Shown: positions 1 to 11,226, numbered from the stretch's first letter. The stretch is DNA of 34,581 bases from Alphaproteobacteria bacterium (GCA_009995595.1 JAACPE010000009.1:1-34581), one strand, 5' to 3'. Notes: generated by a model not told the origin, from the letters alone. Numbers and translations: made by a program.

Positions 1-1740
<1,740 letters not shown>

Positions 1741-2112
1741 ACCACGCGCAGAACTAAATCTGCCATTTCTTGTTGGTATCATGTCCTATATCAGGGGCTG
1801 TATAAATTCCCGTCCATAAAACAAAGCAACAAGTAAGCCGTTACTCGACTCGGCAAAGTGAGTAACGAATACGTGTGTTTGTTTAATATAAAATCACTGC
1901 ACATTTACTAAGGATAGTGCAGTGATACTCAGCTTAAAGTTAGATTTCCAGACTTTATTAATTTGTATTATATTAACTAAAAAAGTCATTTTTTAGTTGG
2001 AATATTCTTTCTATAAACTTCATTTCAAACTTATTCACGATGACCAAGAACCGAGGAAACACTACTTAAAGCATTCCTCACTAAAATACCCATCAGGTAC
2101 TTAAGAGAGAAA
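1741..2112 (-). other. rRNA internal transcribed spacer between tRNA-Ala and 23S
   Basis: This AT-rich spacer of about 370 nt has no gene. It contains three local inverted repeats that would fold in the transcript: CGTTACTC/GAGTAACG (1839-1846 with 1860-1867), ATCACTGCAC/GTGCAGTGAT (1893-1902 with 1917-1926, 14-nt loop), and AACTAAAAAA/TTTTTTAGTT (1975-1984 with 1989-1998, 4-nt loop GTCA). These may serve rRNA processing or antitermination; that role is inferred. No extra tRNA was seen. Confidence 0.75.
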
Positions 2113-2188
2113 TGGTGGAGCTATGCGGGATCGAACCGCAGACCTCCTGAATGCAAATCAGGCGCTCTCCCAGCTGAGCTATAGCCCC
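2113..2188 (-). tRNA. tRNA-Ala (anticodon TGC)
   Basis: The minus strand gives a full cloverleaf. The acceptor stem is GGGGCTA paired with TAGCTCC, the anticodon loop is TTTGCAT (anticodon TGC), the T-loop is TTCGATC, and an encoded CCA follows the discriminator A. The position between 16S and 23S, next to tRNA-Ile, is the usual one in bacterial rRNA operons. Confidence 0.98.
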
Positions 2189-2229
2189 TTTTATTCAAAG
2201 GGTAATACTTTATAAATAACTAAAGTAAA

Positions 2230-2306
2230 TGGTGGGCCTGGCGAGACTTGAACTTGCGACCTCACGCTTATCAAGCGTGCGCTCTAACCAACTGAGCTAC
2301 AAGCCC
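2230..2306 (-). tRNA. tRNA-Ile (anticodon GAT)
   Basis: The minus strand gives a full cloverleaf. The acceptor stem is GGGCTTG with CAGGCCC (one T-G pair), the anticodon stem-loop contains TTGATAA (anticodon GAT), the T-loop is TTCAAGT, and CCA is encoded. It sits in the 16S-23S spacer ahead of tRNA-Ala in the direction of transcription, as expected. Confidence 0.98.
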
Positions 2307-2426
2307 GACACAATAAAAACGCGAAATAAATCTCGCAATTTTGGTTCCTCATATCTAAGAAAAAAGAGATACACCGACAGCAGGTCTTGACTGTAGTGAT
2401 ACAGGGAGATGCCAAACAACATCCTT
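2307..2426 (-). other. rRNA spacer between 16S and tRNA-Ile
   Basis: This is a transcribed spacer of 120 nt without a gene. The segment AGCAGGTC at 2379-2386 (plus strand) is complementary to GACCTGCT at 4000-4007 in the 16S leader, and pairing can continue through TTG with one bulged base. The two segments lie on either side of 16S, so they probably form the processing stem cut by RNase III. That role is inferred from position and complementarity. Confidence 0.6.
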
Positions 2427-3908
<1,482 letters not shown>

Positions 3909-4349
3909 TTTGATCTCATCTCAAAAATCATTTTTCAAAAAAATTGAAGTATCCTTGGACACTTCAATCTCAATCAAATGATTAAATAAGAAGTGCAAGG
4001 ACCTGCTTGTTTTGTACATTATTAATGTACGTCACGTAACTTCCATACATATAAATATGTATAGTAAGTATGTTTGACATACACAGAACGTCTTTATGAT
4101 AAATCATAAAGAACAAACAGGTACTTATTTAAGTCGATGGTATAAATACCATCTTATTTTCAATGTGTTCAACATTTCCAATACATAACGAATAAATTCG
4201 CTATGACCACAAGCACTGCTGTCTGTGTATCTCTTTTTTCTATTAACGATGTTCAAGAACCTATGAAGCTTGGACAACAAAAGCGGTCGTCCAAACCGCA
4301 TACACCAGATATAAATCTGTTAAAACTTTTACTCTGTAAGAATGACCCG
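3909..4349 (-). other. 16S rRNA leader with a series of small perfect hairpins
   Basis: This gene-free stretch is the transcribed leader from the proposed promoter to 16S. It contains an unusual density of short perfect inverted repeats: 3943-3968 (ATTGAAGT/ACTTCAAT), 4014-4030 (GTACATTA/TAATGTAC), 4045-4062 (ATACATAT/ATATGTAT), 4068-4082 (GTATGT/ACATAC), 4092-4111 (CTTTATGAT/ATCATAAAG), 4136-4153 (GATGGTAT/ATACCATC), 4189-4200 (CGAAT/ATTCG) and 4306-4319 (CAGAT/ATCTG). Five of them carry ATAAAT at or next to the centre. TGTTCTTTATGA (minus strand, 4104-4115) resembles a boxA antitermination element but is not an exact match. GACCTGCT at 4000-4007 is one half of the likely 16S processing stem. 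A 65-codon frame at 4203-4400 has no ribosome-binding site and is not accepted as a gene. Confidence 0.7.
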
Positions 4350-4378
4350 AACATAATGCCGTTAGAATCAATCGTCAA
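4350..4378 (-). promoter_or_regulatory. Probable rRNA operon promoter (sigma-70 type)
   Basis: On the minus strand TTGACG (4373-4378) is followed after exactly 17 bases by TATGTT (4350-4355). The next bases, CGGGTCATTC, form a GC-rich discriminator of the kind seen at stringently controlled rRNA promoters. The upstream flank is AT-rich (an UP-element-like stretch at about 4380-4400). Transcription would start near 4343 and give a leader of about 435 nt before 16S. The assignment is by motif and position only. Confidence 0.65.
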
Positions 4379-4424
4379 GAGAAAATATCGAAGCTTTTAA
4401 AAACAAATTAATCAGCCGCTCCGA

Positions 4425-4454
4425 CATTAAAAAGCGCGGTCAACTTCCCGCGCT
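4425..4454 (-). terminator. Rho-independent terminator upstream of the rRNA promoter
   Basis: AGCGCGG (4433-4439) pairs with CCGCGCT (4448-4454) around an 8-nt loop. On the minus strand this GC-rich stem is directly followed by TTTTTAATG. It would stop minus-strand transcripts just before the rRNA promoter at 4350-4378. No minus-strand gene ends here: the next minus-strand gene upstream, the DUF1489 gene, ends at 5738. The structure therefore looks like an insulator against read-through into the rRNA operon. On the plus strand no T-run follows the stem. Confidence 0.6.
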
Positions 4455-4496
4455 GTGAGTGGGGTTATATAACTAAACGTTTCCCCCTGTAAACCC

Positions 4497-4524
4497 TTTT
4501 TTTAAACTTTTTTAAACTTTTTTT
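4497..4524. promoter_or_regulatory. Helically phased T-tracts (likely curved DNA)
   Basis: Three T-runs of 7, 6 and 7 bases lie at 4497-4503, 4508-4513 and 4518-4524, each followed by AAA and spaced about 10.5 bp apart. Tracts phased to the helical turn bend DNA. The site lies about 120 bp upstream of the rRNA promoter and about 190 bp upstream of the hydroxylase gene at 4713. A role in activating or silencing either one is inferred. The rest of 4525-4712 is AT-rich with no gene. Confidence 0.5.
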
Positions 4525-4712
4525 AAAAAAGCATGTTTTGTTCTATTATTTATCGATAATAGTGCTCTTTAAAAAAGCAAATAATACAAATAAGATATTG
4601 ATATAGAACAATACTTAATAAAATCTAAAAATATCTATAAAAAATATAATTTTCCTCATTTCATGTGAATTATTGTACAATATTATAGAGTAACGCCAAC
4701 AATAGGACCTTC

Positions 4713-5741
4713 ATGAATAAGCAAATCGAGACTCTATCCAAAATAGCTCTTTTATTGGCAATGCCCGTTGCTCTTTACATGCTGATATCGCAGACAGGGG
4801 CACGGATGTTCTGGCCTTTTATGATAACAACCTATCTTATGGCGATTCCTGTTTACCTCTATGAAGTGAATAAGCGTAAAGACGGCAGTGTAGACAAAGG
4901 ACTACTTAACTATCTGTTTTCAAAGGAAATATGGCTTCACGATTCCGCAAAACACGATTATGCGATCATTATTATTAATCTGGCGATGATTACGTTGTTT
5001 TTCAATGCTATCGTTGTAAAGCCTGATTTCTTCCATAGCTTCACTCAAGCTCTGATGAGTCTTACACCAGTTAAAGCAGGAAGCGGTGAGAATACACCTT
5101 CAATACTTGTTATCATAAGCTATACCTTTGTCGCCTTTGCTATTTCAGACCTCTCTTATTACTTTGCTCACCGGATACAGCACAAAGTGCCATGGCTTTG
5201 GGAATTTCACAAAGTCCATCATTCCGCCAAAGTTATGACCCCCGCCACTTTGCACCGCGCCCACCCCATTGATGTATGGATGAGCGTGAGTTTTAGGATG
5301 ATCAGCCTTGGCATTGCCTCTGGCGTCTTTTATTACTTCTACCCGAATCTAGAGGGATTCATGACGATTCTCGGCATTAATGCCTTTTTGATTGGCTCTT
5401 ATGTTGTGGGCGCGAATCTTCGCCATTCTCACATTTGGCTTCCATTTGGGCCAAAAGCCGAACACGTCTTTATGAGCCCTGCCCAACACCAAATCCATCA
5501 TAGTGAACAGGTGAAACACTACGATAAGAACTTTGGCTCTTTCTTTTCCCTTTGGGATTGGATGTTTGGCTCTTTATATGTACTGCGCGGCAAAGAAAGC
5601 CTCACCTTTGGTTTAGGTAGTAAAAAAGAGGAAGAAGAGTTAAACTCCGTTTGGAAGCTTTATGTAAGACCTTTCCAAAACGCATTTAAAATTCTGACGA
5701 CGAGGCCAGAAGTTATCAAGCCGAACAAAATTGATTCTTAG
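4713..5741 (+). CDS. Sterol desaturase / fatty acid hydroxylase superfamily membrane protein
   Basis: This 342-residue integral membrane protein has the histidine clusters that hold the di-iron centre of the fatty-acid-hydroxylase superfamily: HRIQH (153-157), HKVHH (166-170) and HQIHH (259-263), with further histidines at 181, 184, 238 and 240. Hydrophobic segments lie near 8-27, 35-50, 83-102, 131-150 and 195-232. Family members use O2 to hydroxylate or desaturate lipids; the substrate (sterol, fatty acid, sphingolipid or carotenoid) cannot be told from sequence. The start is supported by AGGA upstream of the ATG. The end overlaps the convergent DUF1489 gene by 4 bases. It is probably monocistronic, divergent from the rRNA operon across an AT-rich spacer. 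Confidence 0.9.
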   Translation: MNKQIETLSKIALLLAMPVALYMLISQTGARMFWPFMITTYLMAIPVYLYEVNKRKDGSVDKGLLNYLFSKEIWLHDSAKHDYAIIIINLAMITLFFNAIVVKPDFFHSFTQALMSLTPVKAGSGENTPSILVIISYTFVAFAISDLSYYFAHRIQHKVPWLWEFHKVHHSAKVMTPATLHRAHPIDVWMSVSFRMISLGIASGVFYYFYPNLEGFMTILGINAFLIGSYVVGANLRHSHIWLPFGPKAEHVFMSPAQHQIHHSEQVKHYDKNFGSFFSLWDWMFGSLYVLRGKESLTFGLGSKKEEEELNSVWKLYVRPFQNAFKILTTRPEVIKPNKIDS

Positions 5742-6178
5742 AATAACCCTGCTTCTTTCAGCGCTTCTTCCATTTCGGGAGGTGGGGCTTCGTCGTTATC
5801 TTGACCAATCACATAAAGGCCGCGATCTTTTGGCGCTTTGGCCTGATCGAGATAGCGCCACCCTTGGAACGGACGATAGGGCATGCTTTGGGTCTGGATA
5901 ATGTCCGTGTCGGTTAAAATAAGGCACTGCGTCCCTCTGTCCATGCTCTCATAACTGCCAAAACCAATTATTTCTTGGCGGCAAACGATACGGCTTTTAA
6001 TCACACGGTAAATCGACCCGCCTGTCCTGATAATGTCATCGGCTTGTTTGGGTTTGAAACGCGTACGCACGACATTTGCCTCTTGTCCTTCGAACATGAC
6101 GCGCTCCTGCGCCTGCCAGAGGGCAAAATCATCTAGGTTGTCGATACCAACCACTAATTTAATCATATGGATACTCAT
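5738..6178 (-). CDS. DUF1489 family protein
   Basis: This 146-residue soluble protein of unknown function belongs to DUF1489, a family I know mainly from alphaproteobacteria. The family pattern is visible: an N-terminal IKLVVGI strand, TRFKPK (about residues 39-44), GGSIYRVIKSRIVCRQEI (about 53-70) and FQGWRYL (about 104-110). Length is normal for the family. Two starts are possible: the ATG used here, with AGGG just upstream, or the ATG four codons later (MIKLVVG), which matches the usual beginning of the family. It converges on the hydroxylase gene and is divergent from the SLBB export gene across 171 bp, in which I see no clear motif. Confidence 0.85.
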   Translation of the reverse strand: MSIHMIKLVVGIDNLDDFALWQAQERVMFEGQEANVVRTRFKPKQADDIIRTGGSIYRVIKSRIVCRQEIIGFGSYESMDRGTQCLILTDTDIIQTQSMPYRPFQGWRYLDQAKAPKDRGLYVIGQDNDEAPPPEMEEALKEAGLF

Positions 6179-6349
6179 TGCCCTAACCTACTGCGCAGCT
6201 TCTTTTAATCAATATAAATCCCTGTAATGTTGGGGGTTATCCCACCCAGTCACGCCGAAGGGATTCACAAGGCGATCATACGGCTGTATATTATCTAACG
6301 TATTGATATTCCTTGATTCGTTTTTCTGAAACTTACCGCTAAAAAAAAC

Positions 6350-8824
6350 ATGACGCTAAACAGACAGTATTTAATCAGCAAATCGCTTCTTTTAGGTTGT
6401 GTCGCCATGCTGTCCGTCTCAACCGGCCAAGCGCGCGGCGAAAGCGGCCTTAGCATTCCTGTAACCCCTTGGATGGACCAAGACACACAAGACAGATACG
6501 CCCCTATTGATATCCCCTTACAGCCCATATCAATCAATGACTTACAAGAAACACCCCTCACCGCCCCGCGCGAAATTTCAACGTCAGCACCGGTAATCAA
6601 CGTAAAACCCTCTACCCTTGAAACCCTCTATTCAGGACGCATCGTCGATGAGCTTGAACAATATGGCTATGACCTATTCGACACAACCGCAGATTTAGAA
6701 AAAGAGCGCCTCAGTATGCCTGCCGGCGCTATCAGTGATAACTACATCCTTAGCAAAGGTGACACGCTTGATATTATTGTCCGCGGCCAAGTAAATACAC
6801 AAAACCAATATACAATCAATAACCAAGGCATGCTTATTGTCGATGACTTCACCCCGCTAAACGCTGCAGGGAAATCTATAGAAGATATCCGCGCGCTTTT
6901 ACAGGCCGAAACAGGCGGCATGCATAACACCCAAATATATATCTCCTTGTCGAATGTGCGCCAAATTGGTGTTCTCGTTGTTGGTCATGTAAAAAAGCCG
7001 GGGCGTAAAAACCTAACAGCGTTTCACACGGCGCTTGACGCCCTCTCACTGGCAGGCGGCGTGGATAAAACAGGATCCTTGCGACAGATCAAACTTGTGC
7101 GCGGTGGCAAAAGCCATACAATTGATCTCTACCATCTCTTAATGGCCAGTGGCTCAGGCGCGGACAAACTTCTTCAAGATGGCGACCGCCTTATTGTGCC
7201 GCCTATTGGCCCAACTATGGCCGTATCAGGCGCAGTCAAGCGCCCCGGCATTTATGAGTTAAACGCCTTTGACAAGATCAGCCTTCATCAAGCCCTTGCT
7301 CTATCTGGCGGCCTTATGACACCAGGGCAAAGCCGTTACATGAAGATGGAATTTACCAGTGACGGTGAAGAAACCATCCAAGAAGTTGCAACCTCAAAAC
7401 AACGTCTTTTTGGCGATGGATCAATATTGATGGTCGCGCAATCTGAACAAAAACAAGCCAGCGCCGTAACCTTATCAGGCCACACCCGCCAACCAGGCGC
7501 GCATGACCTTAAAAAATCCAACACACTTTCCGCGCTCATTAATGACAGCAAAGTTCTCGGCAAAGATATCTACCCGCTTATTGGAATAGTCGAGCGCATG
7601 GATCCCAACCAACTAACCAAGGATCTTATTGCGTTTTCCCCGCGCGGCGTTTTGAAAAAGCAACAAGATCAACAGTTAAAAGAAGGCGATATAGTTCATC
7701 TATTTTCTATGGATGAGATACGCCGCCTTGACCCCGATCATAACAGCTCTCATCCGCTCTTCCATCAGGCATCACTCAACCCCCAAAACGCAGCAATAGA
7801 TGAGCCCGTCATTGCCGCTTTTTTGAAAGAGCGCTCTGCCTTTGTGCGCGGCGCCGTGCGTCAAGAAGGGGCTTATCCAATCACAAAAGACACAACACTC
7901 GACAGCGTGCTTGCCGTAGCAGGCGGTATGTCATTGGAAGCCAACAAAGAGAGTATCGAGGTCACCTCACGCGATCTAGGGCGGCAAACAATTGATCTGA
8001 AAATAACCAATCCATCCGATGTGAAAATTTCCGCAGGCGATACTATCCGCGTTAATCAAAAATTTCATAAGATCAATGATCAAAGCGTGATGCTTTTGGG
8101 GGAAGTGAAACATCCGGGGCGTTATGACCTCATGCCCGGAGACACAATGCTTAAATTGATGGAGCGTGCAGGCGGACTTACTGAGCAAGGCTACGCCGAT
8201 GGAGCAATCTTTAGCCGCGCTTCAGAGCGCAAACGAGAACAAAGCCGCTATAAAGCCCAAGCGCAGGATTTAGAAATGAAACTTGCTGCCAGTCTTCAAG
8301 CCGTTTCTGATGATAAGAAGCCTGATATGGCGCAAGTCTCCGCAACCCAAAGCCTGATTGCACAATTAAAATCAGCGCAAGCAGTGGGGCGTATCACAGT
8401 CGAAGCAGACCCCGCCTCGCTCACCGCAGACCCTGCGCAAGATATCCTGCTTGAGGCAGGAGATAAAATATTTATTCCTAAACGTCCTTTAACCGTACGC
8501 GTAACGGGCGAAGTTCTCTCCCCCGCCGCCTTACAATTTAAATCAGGTAAAGACCCACTGGATTATATCCGCGAGGCAGGCGGGACAACATATTACGCCG
8601 ATAAAGACCGCGCCTTTGTGATTTATCCCGATGGCAGCGCCCAGCCCCTTTCAATCAGCCCATGGAACCACCGCAGCACAATGATCCCGCCCGGCTCCAT
8701 GATTATTGTCCCGCGCGATCCCAAACCTTTTGATTTCCTTGAAAGTGCCGAGCGTGTGAGCACGATGCTTGCCAATCTTGCCATCTCTGGCCTTTATATT
8801 GAAGCCATTGGCGATGACGATTAA
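6350..8824 (+). CDS. Polysaccharide export protein with six SLBB repeats (Wza-type)
   Basis: This 824-residue exported protein has a signal peptide (basic start, hydrophobic 9-25, AxA-like end near 27). A poly-export domain follows at about 130-200 (NYILSKGDTLDIIVRGQ). Then come six SLBB-like repeats starting near 207, 290, 372, 497, 580 and 716, each with a G-x-V-x-x-P-G turn or a variant (GHVKKPG, GAVKRPG, GHTRQPG, GAVRQEG, GEVKHPG, GEVLSP). A lysine-rich helical insertion lies at about 620-680. Proteins of this type build the periplasmic and outer-membrane conduit for capsule or exopolysaccharide. Wza itself is about 380 residues, so this is the long multi-SLBB form. No lipobox is visible. 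No clear Shine-Dalgarno precedes the ATG. It is followed after 17 bp by a glycosyltransferase. Confidence 0.88.
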   Translation: MTLNRQYLISKSLLLGCVAMLSVSTGQARGESGLSIPVTPWMDQDTQDRYAPIDIPLQPISINDLQETPLTAPREISTSAPVINVKPSTLETLYSGRIVDELEQYGYDLFDTTADLEKERLSMPAGAISDNYILSKGDTLDIIVRGQVNTQNQYTINNQGMLIVDDFTPLNAAGKSIEDIRALLQAETGGMHNTQIYISLSNVRQIGVLVVGHVKKPGRKNLTAFHTALDALSLAGGVDKTGSLRQIKLVRGGKSHTIDLYHLLMASGSGADKLLQDGDRLIVPPIGPTMAVSGAVKRPGIYELNAFDKISLHQALALSGGLMTPGQSRYMKMEFTSDGEETIQEVATSKQRLFGDGSILMVAQSEQKQASAVTLSGHTRQPGAHDLKKSNTLSALINDSKVLGKDIYPLIGIVERMDPNQLTKDLIAFSPRGVLKKQQDQQLKEGDIVHLFSMDEIRRLDPDHNSSHPLFHQASLNPQNAAIDEPVIAAFLKERSAFVRGAVRQEGAYPITKDTTLDSVLAVAGGMSLEANKESIEVTSRDLGRQTIDLKITNPSDVKISAGDTIRVNQKFHKINDQSVMLLGEVKHPGRYDLMPGDTMLKLMERAGGLTEQGYADGAIFSRASERKREQSRYKAQAQDLEMKLAASLQAVSDDKKPDMAQVSATQSLIAQLKSAQAVGRITVEADPASLTADPAQDILLEAGDKIFIPKRPLTVRVTGEVLSPAALQFKSGKDPLDYIREAGGTTYYADKDRAFVIYPDGSAQPLSISPWNHRSTMIPPGSMIIVPRDPKPFDFLESAERVSTMLANLAISGLYIEAIGDDD

Positions 8825-8841
8825 ATCGTTATACTAAAATC

Positions 8842-9600
8842 ATGCGCGCACCGTTTTTTTCTATTGTTACAATTACCAAAAATAATCTTTCGGGATTAAA
8901 AGAAACCGCTCTCTCTGTTGCCGCACAACATAACGCGGAGTGGTCCGATTATGAATGGATTGTGATAGACGGTAATTCCCAAGACCAAACAGAAGATTTT
9001 TTAAAAACAACAAATGCCCATTGGTATAACAGTCCCGATGACGGGCTTTACGATGCCATGAATAAAGGGCTATCTCATTGCAATGGAATCTTCATTATTT
9101 TCATGAATGCAGGCGATATTTTTGCCGCGCCCGATACATTGCAAACTATTCAAAACACTTTATCAGATGACTTGCCCGATTTTATCTATGGCGATGCGCT
9201 TGAGGAAAATAAAAAGGGCGATCCTTTTTATAAGAAATCAAAACCCTATACGCATATTCATAAAGGTATGATCACTCACCACCAAGCTATGCTTTACAAA
9301 CGCGACAGTATTCAAGAGTTGCGATTTAATTTAACTTATAAACTCGCTGCGGATTATGATTTCACATGGCAGTTTGTGACAGATAACCCTGTCGCTTTTT
9401 ATATCAATCAACCCATCTGCCTTTTTGAAACTGGCGGACTGTCACAGCGCCGCGCTAAACAGGCAAGGATAGAAGAATACACTATTAGGCGGCGCCGTGG
9501 TGTTTCTTATCTCTCGCGCTGTTTGATTTATGCAAGGCAGTACCTTGCGCATGCCTTGCGCCGCTTTGCACCTGCGCTTTACTGGAGGCTAAAGCCTTAA
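8842..9600 (+). CDS. Glycosyltransferase family 2 (WcaE-like)
   Basis: This 252-residue GT-A fold enzyme is probably cytoplasmic and membrane-associated. The nucleotide-sugar site is visible in FSIVTITKNN (6-15), the strand-loop WIVIDGNSQDQT (about 40-51), SPDDGLYDAMNKGL (about 64-77, the DxD-like region) and FMNAGD (about 88-93). The order resembles enzymes such as WcaE that add a sugar to an exopolysaccharide repeat. Donor and acceptor are unknown. The gene follows the SLBB export gene closely and is likely cotranscribed. Its last 116 bases overlap the 3' end of an oppositely oriented GT2 gene, so the basic tail (about 215-252) is encoded in DNA that is coding on both strands. Confidence 0.88.
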   Translation: MRAPFFSIVTITKNNLSGLKETALSVAAQHNAEWSDYEWIVIDGNSQDQTEDFLKTTNAHWYNSPDDGLYDAMNKGLSHCNGIFIIFMNAGDIFAAPDTLQTIQNTLSDDLPDFIYGDALEENKKGDPFYKKSKPYTHIHKGMITHHQAMLYKRDSIQELRFNLTYKLAADYDFTWQFVTDNPVAFYINQPICLFETGGLSQRRAKQARIEEYTIRRRRGVSYLSRCLIYARQYLAHALRRFAPALYWRLKP

Positions 9601-10399
9601 GATGAACGGCGACCTTTCGATAATAACACGCGCGTGATCGCGCAAAATCATACCCCGCTTTACCATCCAAAAATCCATGCTTATAAATATAGGAATGAAC
9701 AAAAGCGATCCAATCGCGGCGCGGGGTTTTTCGAAAAATCGTTTTTATAAATTCACGCCCCCGTGAGGGGTCTTTTGGATAAGCGCCGCGCCAAATCATT
9801 GCGGCCTCCCAAATGGCATAGCGTTCATGGCGGCGCTCCCACGCGCCCCTATCATCACACGCATAATGTAAGAGCTCGGCATTTAATTGCTCTATCTTTT
9901 CATCAGAATAGTCAGGCTTTAAAATAGGTTGGTAATGCCCCTCCATTTCGCCCATTTCTTTGATATCCAAGTCATCCACCACAGGAAAATAGATTTTACG
10001 GCGATCAAAAAGTGCAAGCTTATTATTTTTAAGCCCTCGTTTCAGGGCTTGTCCAAGCCAAATATATTGCCCCTTCACAAAATAACCCGCGGAATCGAAA
10101 GAGAGATTTTTTATCTCTGATATCAAATCAGGCGTAACAACTTCATCTGCATCCACCCAAAAAACAAAATCATACTTGATCTCTAGATGATCCAAACACC
10201 ATTGCCGTTTTTTAGGGTATTGGCCATCCCATTGATAGCAGATGACATGCGCTCCATACTCTTTTGCTATCGCCGCCGTGTTATCCGTACTATTTGAATC
10301 AATAATAATGATCTCATCAAAATTCTGTAACGCCCTTAAACAGCGCGGCAAATTTTCTGCCTCGTTATAGACCGTGATTAAAACTGAAACGGGAATCAT
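9485..10399 (-). CDS. Glycosyltransferase family 2 (WaaE/KdtX-like)
   Basis: This is a 304-residue GT2 protein. VSVLITVYNEAENLPRCL (4-21), EIIIIDSNSTDNT (about 29-41) and the DAD motif in FVFWVDADEVV (about 78-88) form the nucleotide-sugar site. The layout, with an early VYNEAENL, short spacing and a helical C-terminus rich in Arg and Trp, resembles LPS-core or exopolysaccharide transferases of the WaaE type. It is the last gene of a four-gene minus-strand operon, and its start overlaps the Wzz-like gene by 4 bases (ATGA). The 3' end overlaps the convergent GT2 gene by 116 bp. The tail after about residue 265 (rich in A, S, K, H) is low complexity and may be a dispensable extension past an ancestral stop. 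Confidence 0.88.
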   Translation of the reverse strand: MIPVSVLITVYNEAENLPRCLRALQNFDEIIIIDSNSTDNTAAIAKEYGAHVICYQWDGQYPKKRQWCLDHLEIKYDFVFWVDADEVVTPDLISEIKNLSFDSAGYFVKGQYIWLGQALKRGLKNNKLALFDRRKIYFPVVDDLDIKEMGEMEGHYQPILKPDYSDEKIEQLNAELLHYACDDRGAWERRHERYAIWEAAMIWRGAYPKDPSRGREFIKTIFRKTPRRDWIAFVHSYIYKHGFLDGKAGYDFARSRACYYRKVAVHLKALASSKAQVQSGARHAQGTALHKSNSARDKKHHGAA

Positions 10400-11223
10400 G
10401 CTTTAAATGACCGGCGTATTGAAAAGATAATATATCCCAAAAACCCACCCAAAAATAACGCCACAGGCCAGACAACAAAAGGCTTTGGCCAATCAGGCTT
10501 TGGCGCGGTAAAGGCTGGCTCAACAACAATTGCGGCATAGGCCTCGTTAAGATTGGCGAGCATTTGAATATGCTCTTGCTGCATTAATAAATTCGTAATG
10601 CCCTTACGATGATCGGGATTTTGATTTTTTGAGAGAGAGTCTTTCAAATAATCAATACGGCTTTGCGATTGACGCTTACGGTCACGGCGTATCATTTGAT
10701 CGGCCACAAGATGAATTTTACGCAGCATCGCCGCCGCAAATTCAGGATCAGGATGCGCATAATGAATCCGGCGCAGCGGCGTTGCCCCTATTGGGTCAAT
10801 CTGTATTTTTTTGGATAAATAAATAGCAAGCTCTTCTTTCGTTTTTAACGCCCTGCCCTCATCATGTTGAATGCCAGAAAGAACGCCGCGATCAGTAAGT
10901 AAAATTTCCCCCACCGATGGCCCGCGAATTGTATGAATAAAACGATAAAAATCTGTGGACACGCCCTCTTGATCCATCGGGCGCCAAAATGGCATTGCGG
11001 CAATACGCTCATTGTCAATCATCGACGCATAATCACCGAGTGCATAACCATCTGCAGGCGCCACAATCATGCTCGCCCGATAATGCGGCGTGCTTATTTT
11101 TAAAAATAAAAACGCCATGACAGCGCATAATGCAACCATAACAATCATATAGAATTTTGCCCGCCAAATATCGCCGATTAAATCGGCTAAATTCATGTCA
11201 TCGTGGCGCGCCTGTATGGTCAT
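10396..11223 (-). CDS. Wzz-like polysaccharide chain-length / co-polymerase protein
   Basis: This 275-residue inner-membrane protein has a short cytoplasmic start (MNLADLIGDIW near 10-20), a first transmembrane helix at about 24-46 and a periplasmic domain. A second helix at about 245-267 is preceded by a proline-rich stretch (PAFTAPKPDWPKPF), the classical Wzz/PCP signature. No Walker-type kinase domain follows, so it is a type-1-like co-polymerase and not a tyrosine autokinase. Such proteins set chain length in Wzy-dependent synthesis. It sits between the GT4 gene (3-bp gap) and a GT2 gene (4-bp overlap). An alternative start at Met10 is possible. Confidence 0.85.
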   Translation of the reverse strand: MTIQARHDDMNLADLIGDIWRAKFYMIVMVALCAVMAFLFLKISTPHYRASMIVAPADGYALGDYASMIDNERIAAMPFWRPMDQEGVSTDFYRFIHTIRGPSVGEILLTDRGVLSGIQHDEGRALKTKEELAIYLSKKIQIDPIGATPLRRIHYAHPDPEFAAAMLRKIHLVADQMIRRDRKRQSQSRIDYLKDSLSKNQNPDHRKGITNLLMQQEHIQMLANLNEAYAAIVVEPAFTAPKPDWPKPFVVWPVALFLGGFLGYIIFSIRRSFKA

Positions 11224-11226
11224 ATT

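Noticed and set aside
4203-4400. 65-codon plus-strand frame in the rRNA leader
   Set aside because: No ribosome-binding site, no recognisable protein pattern, and it runs antisense across the proposed rRNA promoter and hairpins.
4512-4526. Second TTAA-N7-TTAA match
   Set aside because: It falls within the phased T-tracts, where such a match is expected from composition, and lacks the trailing C.
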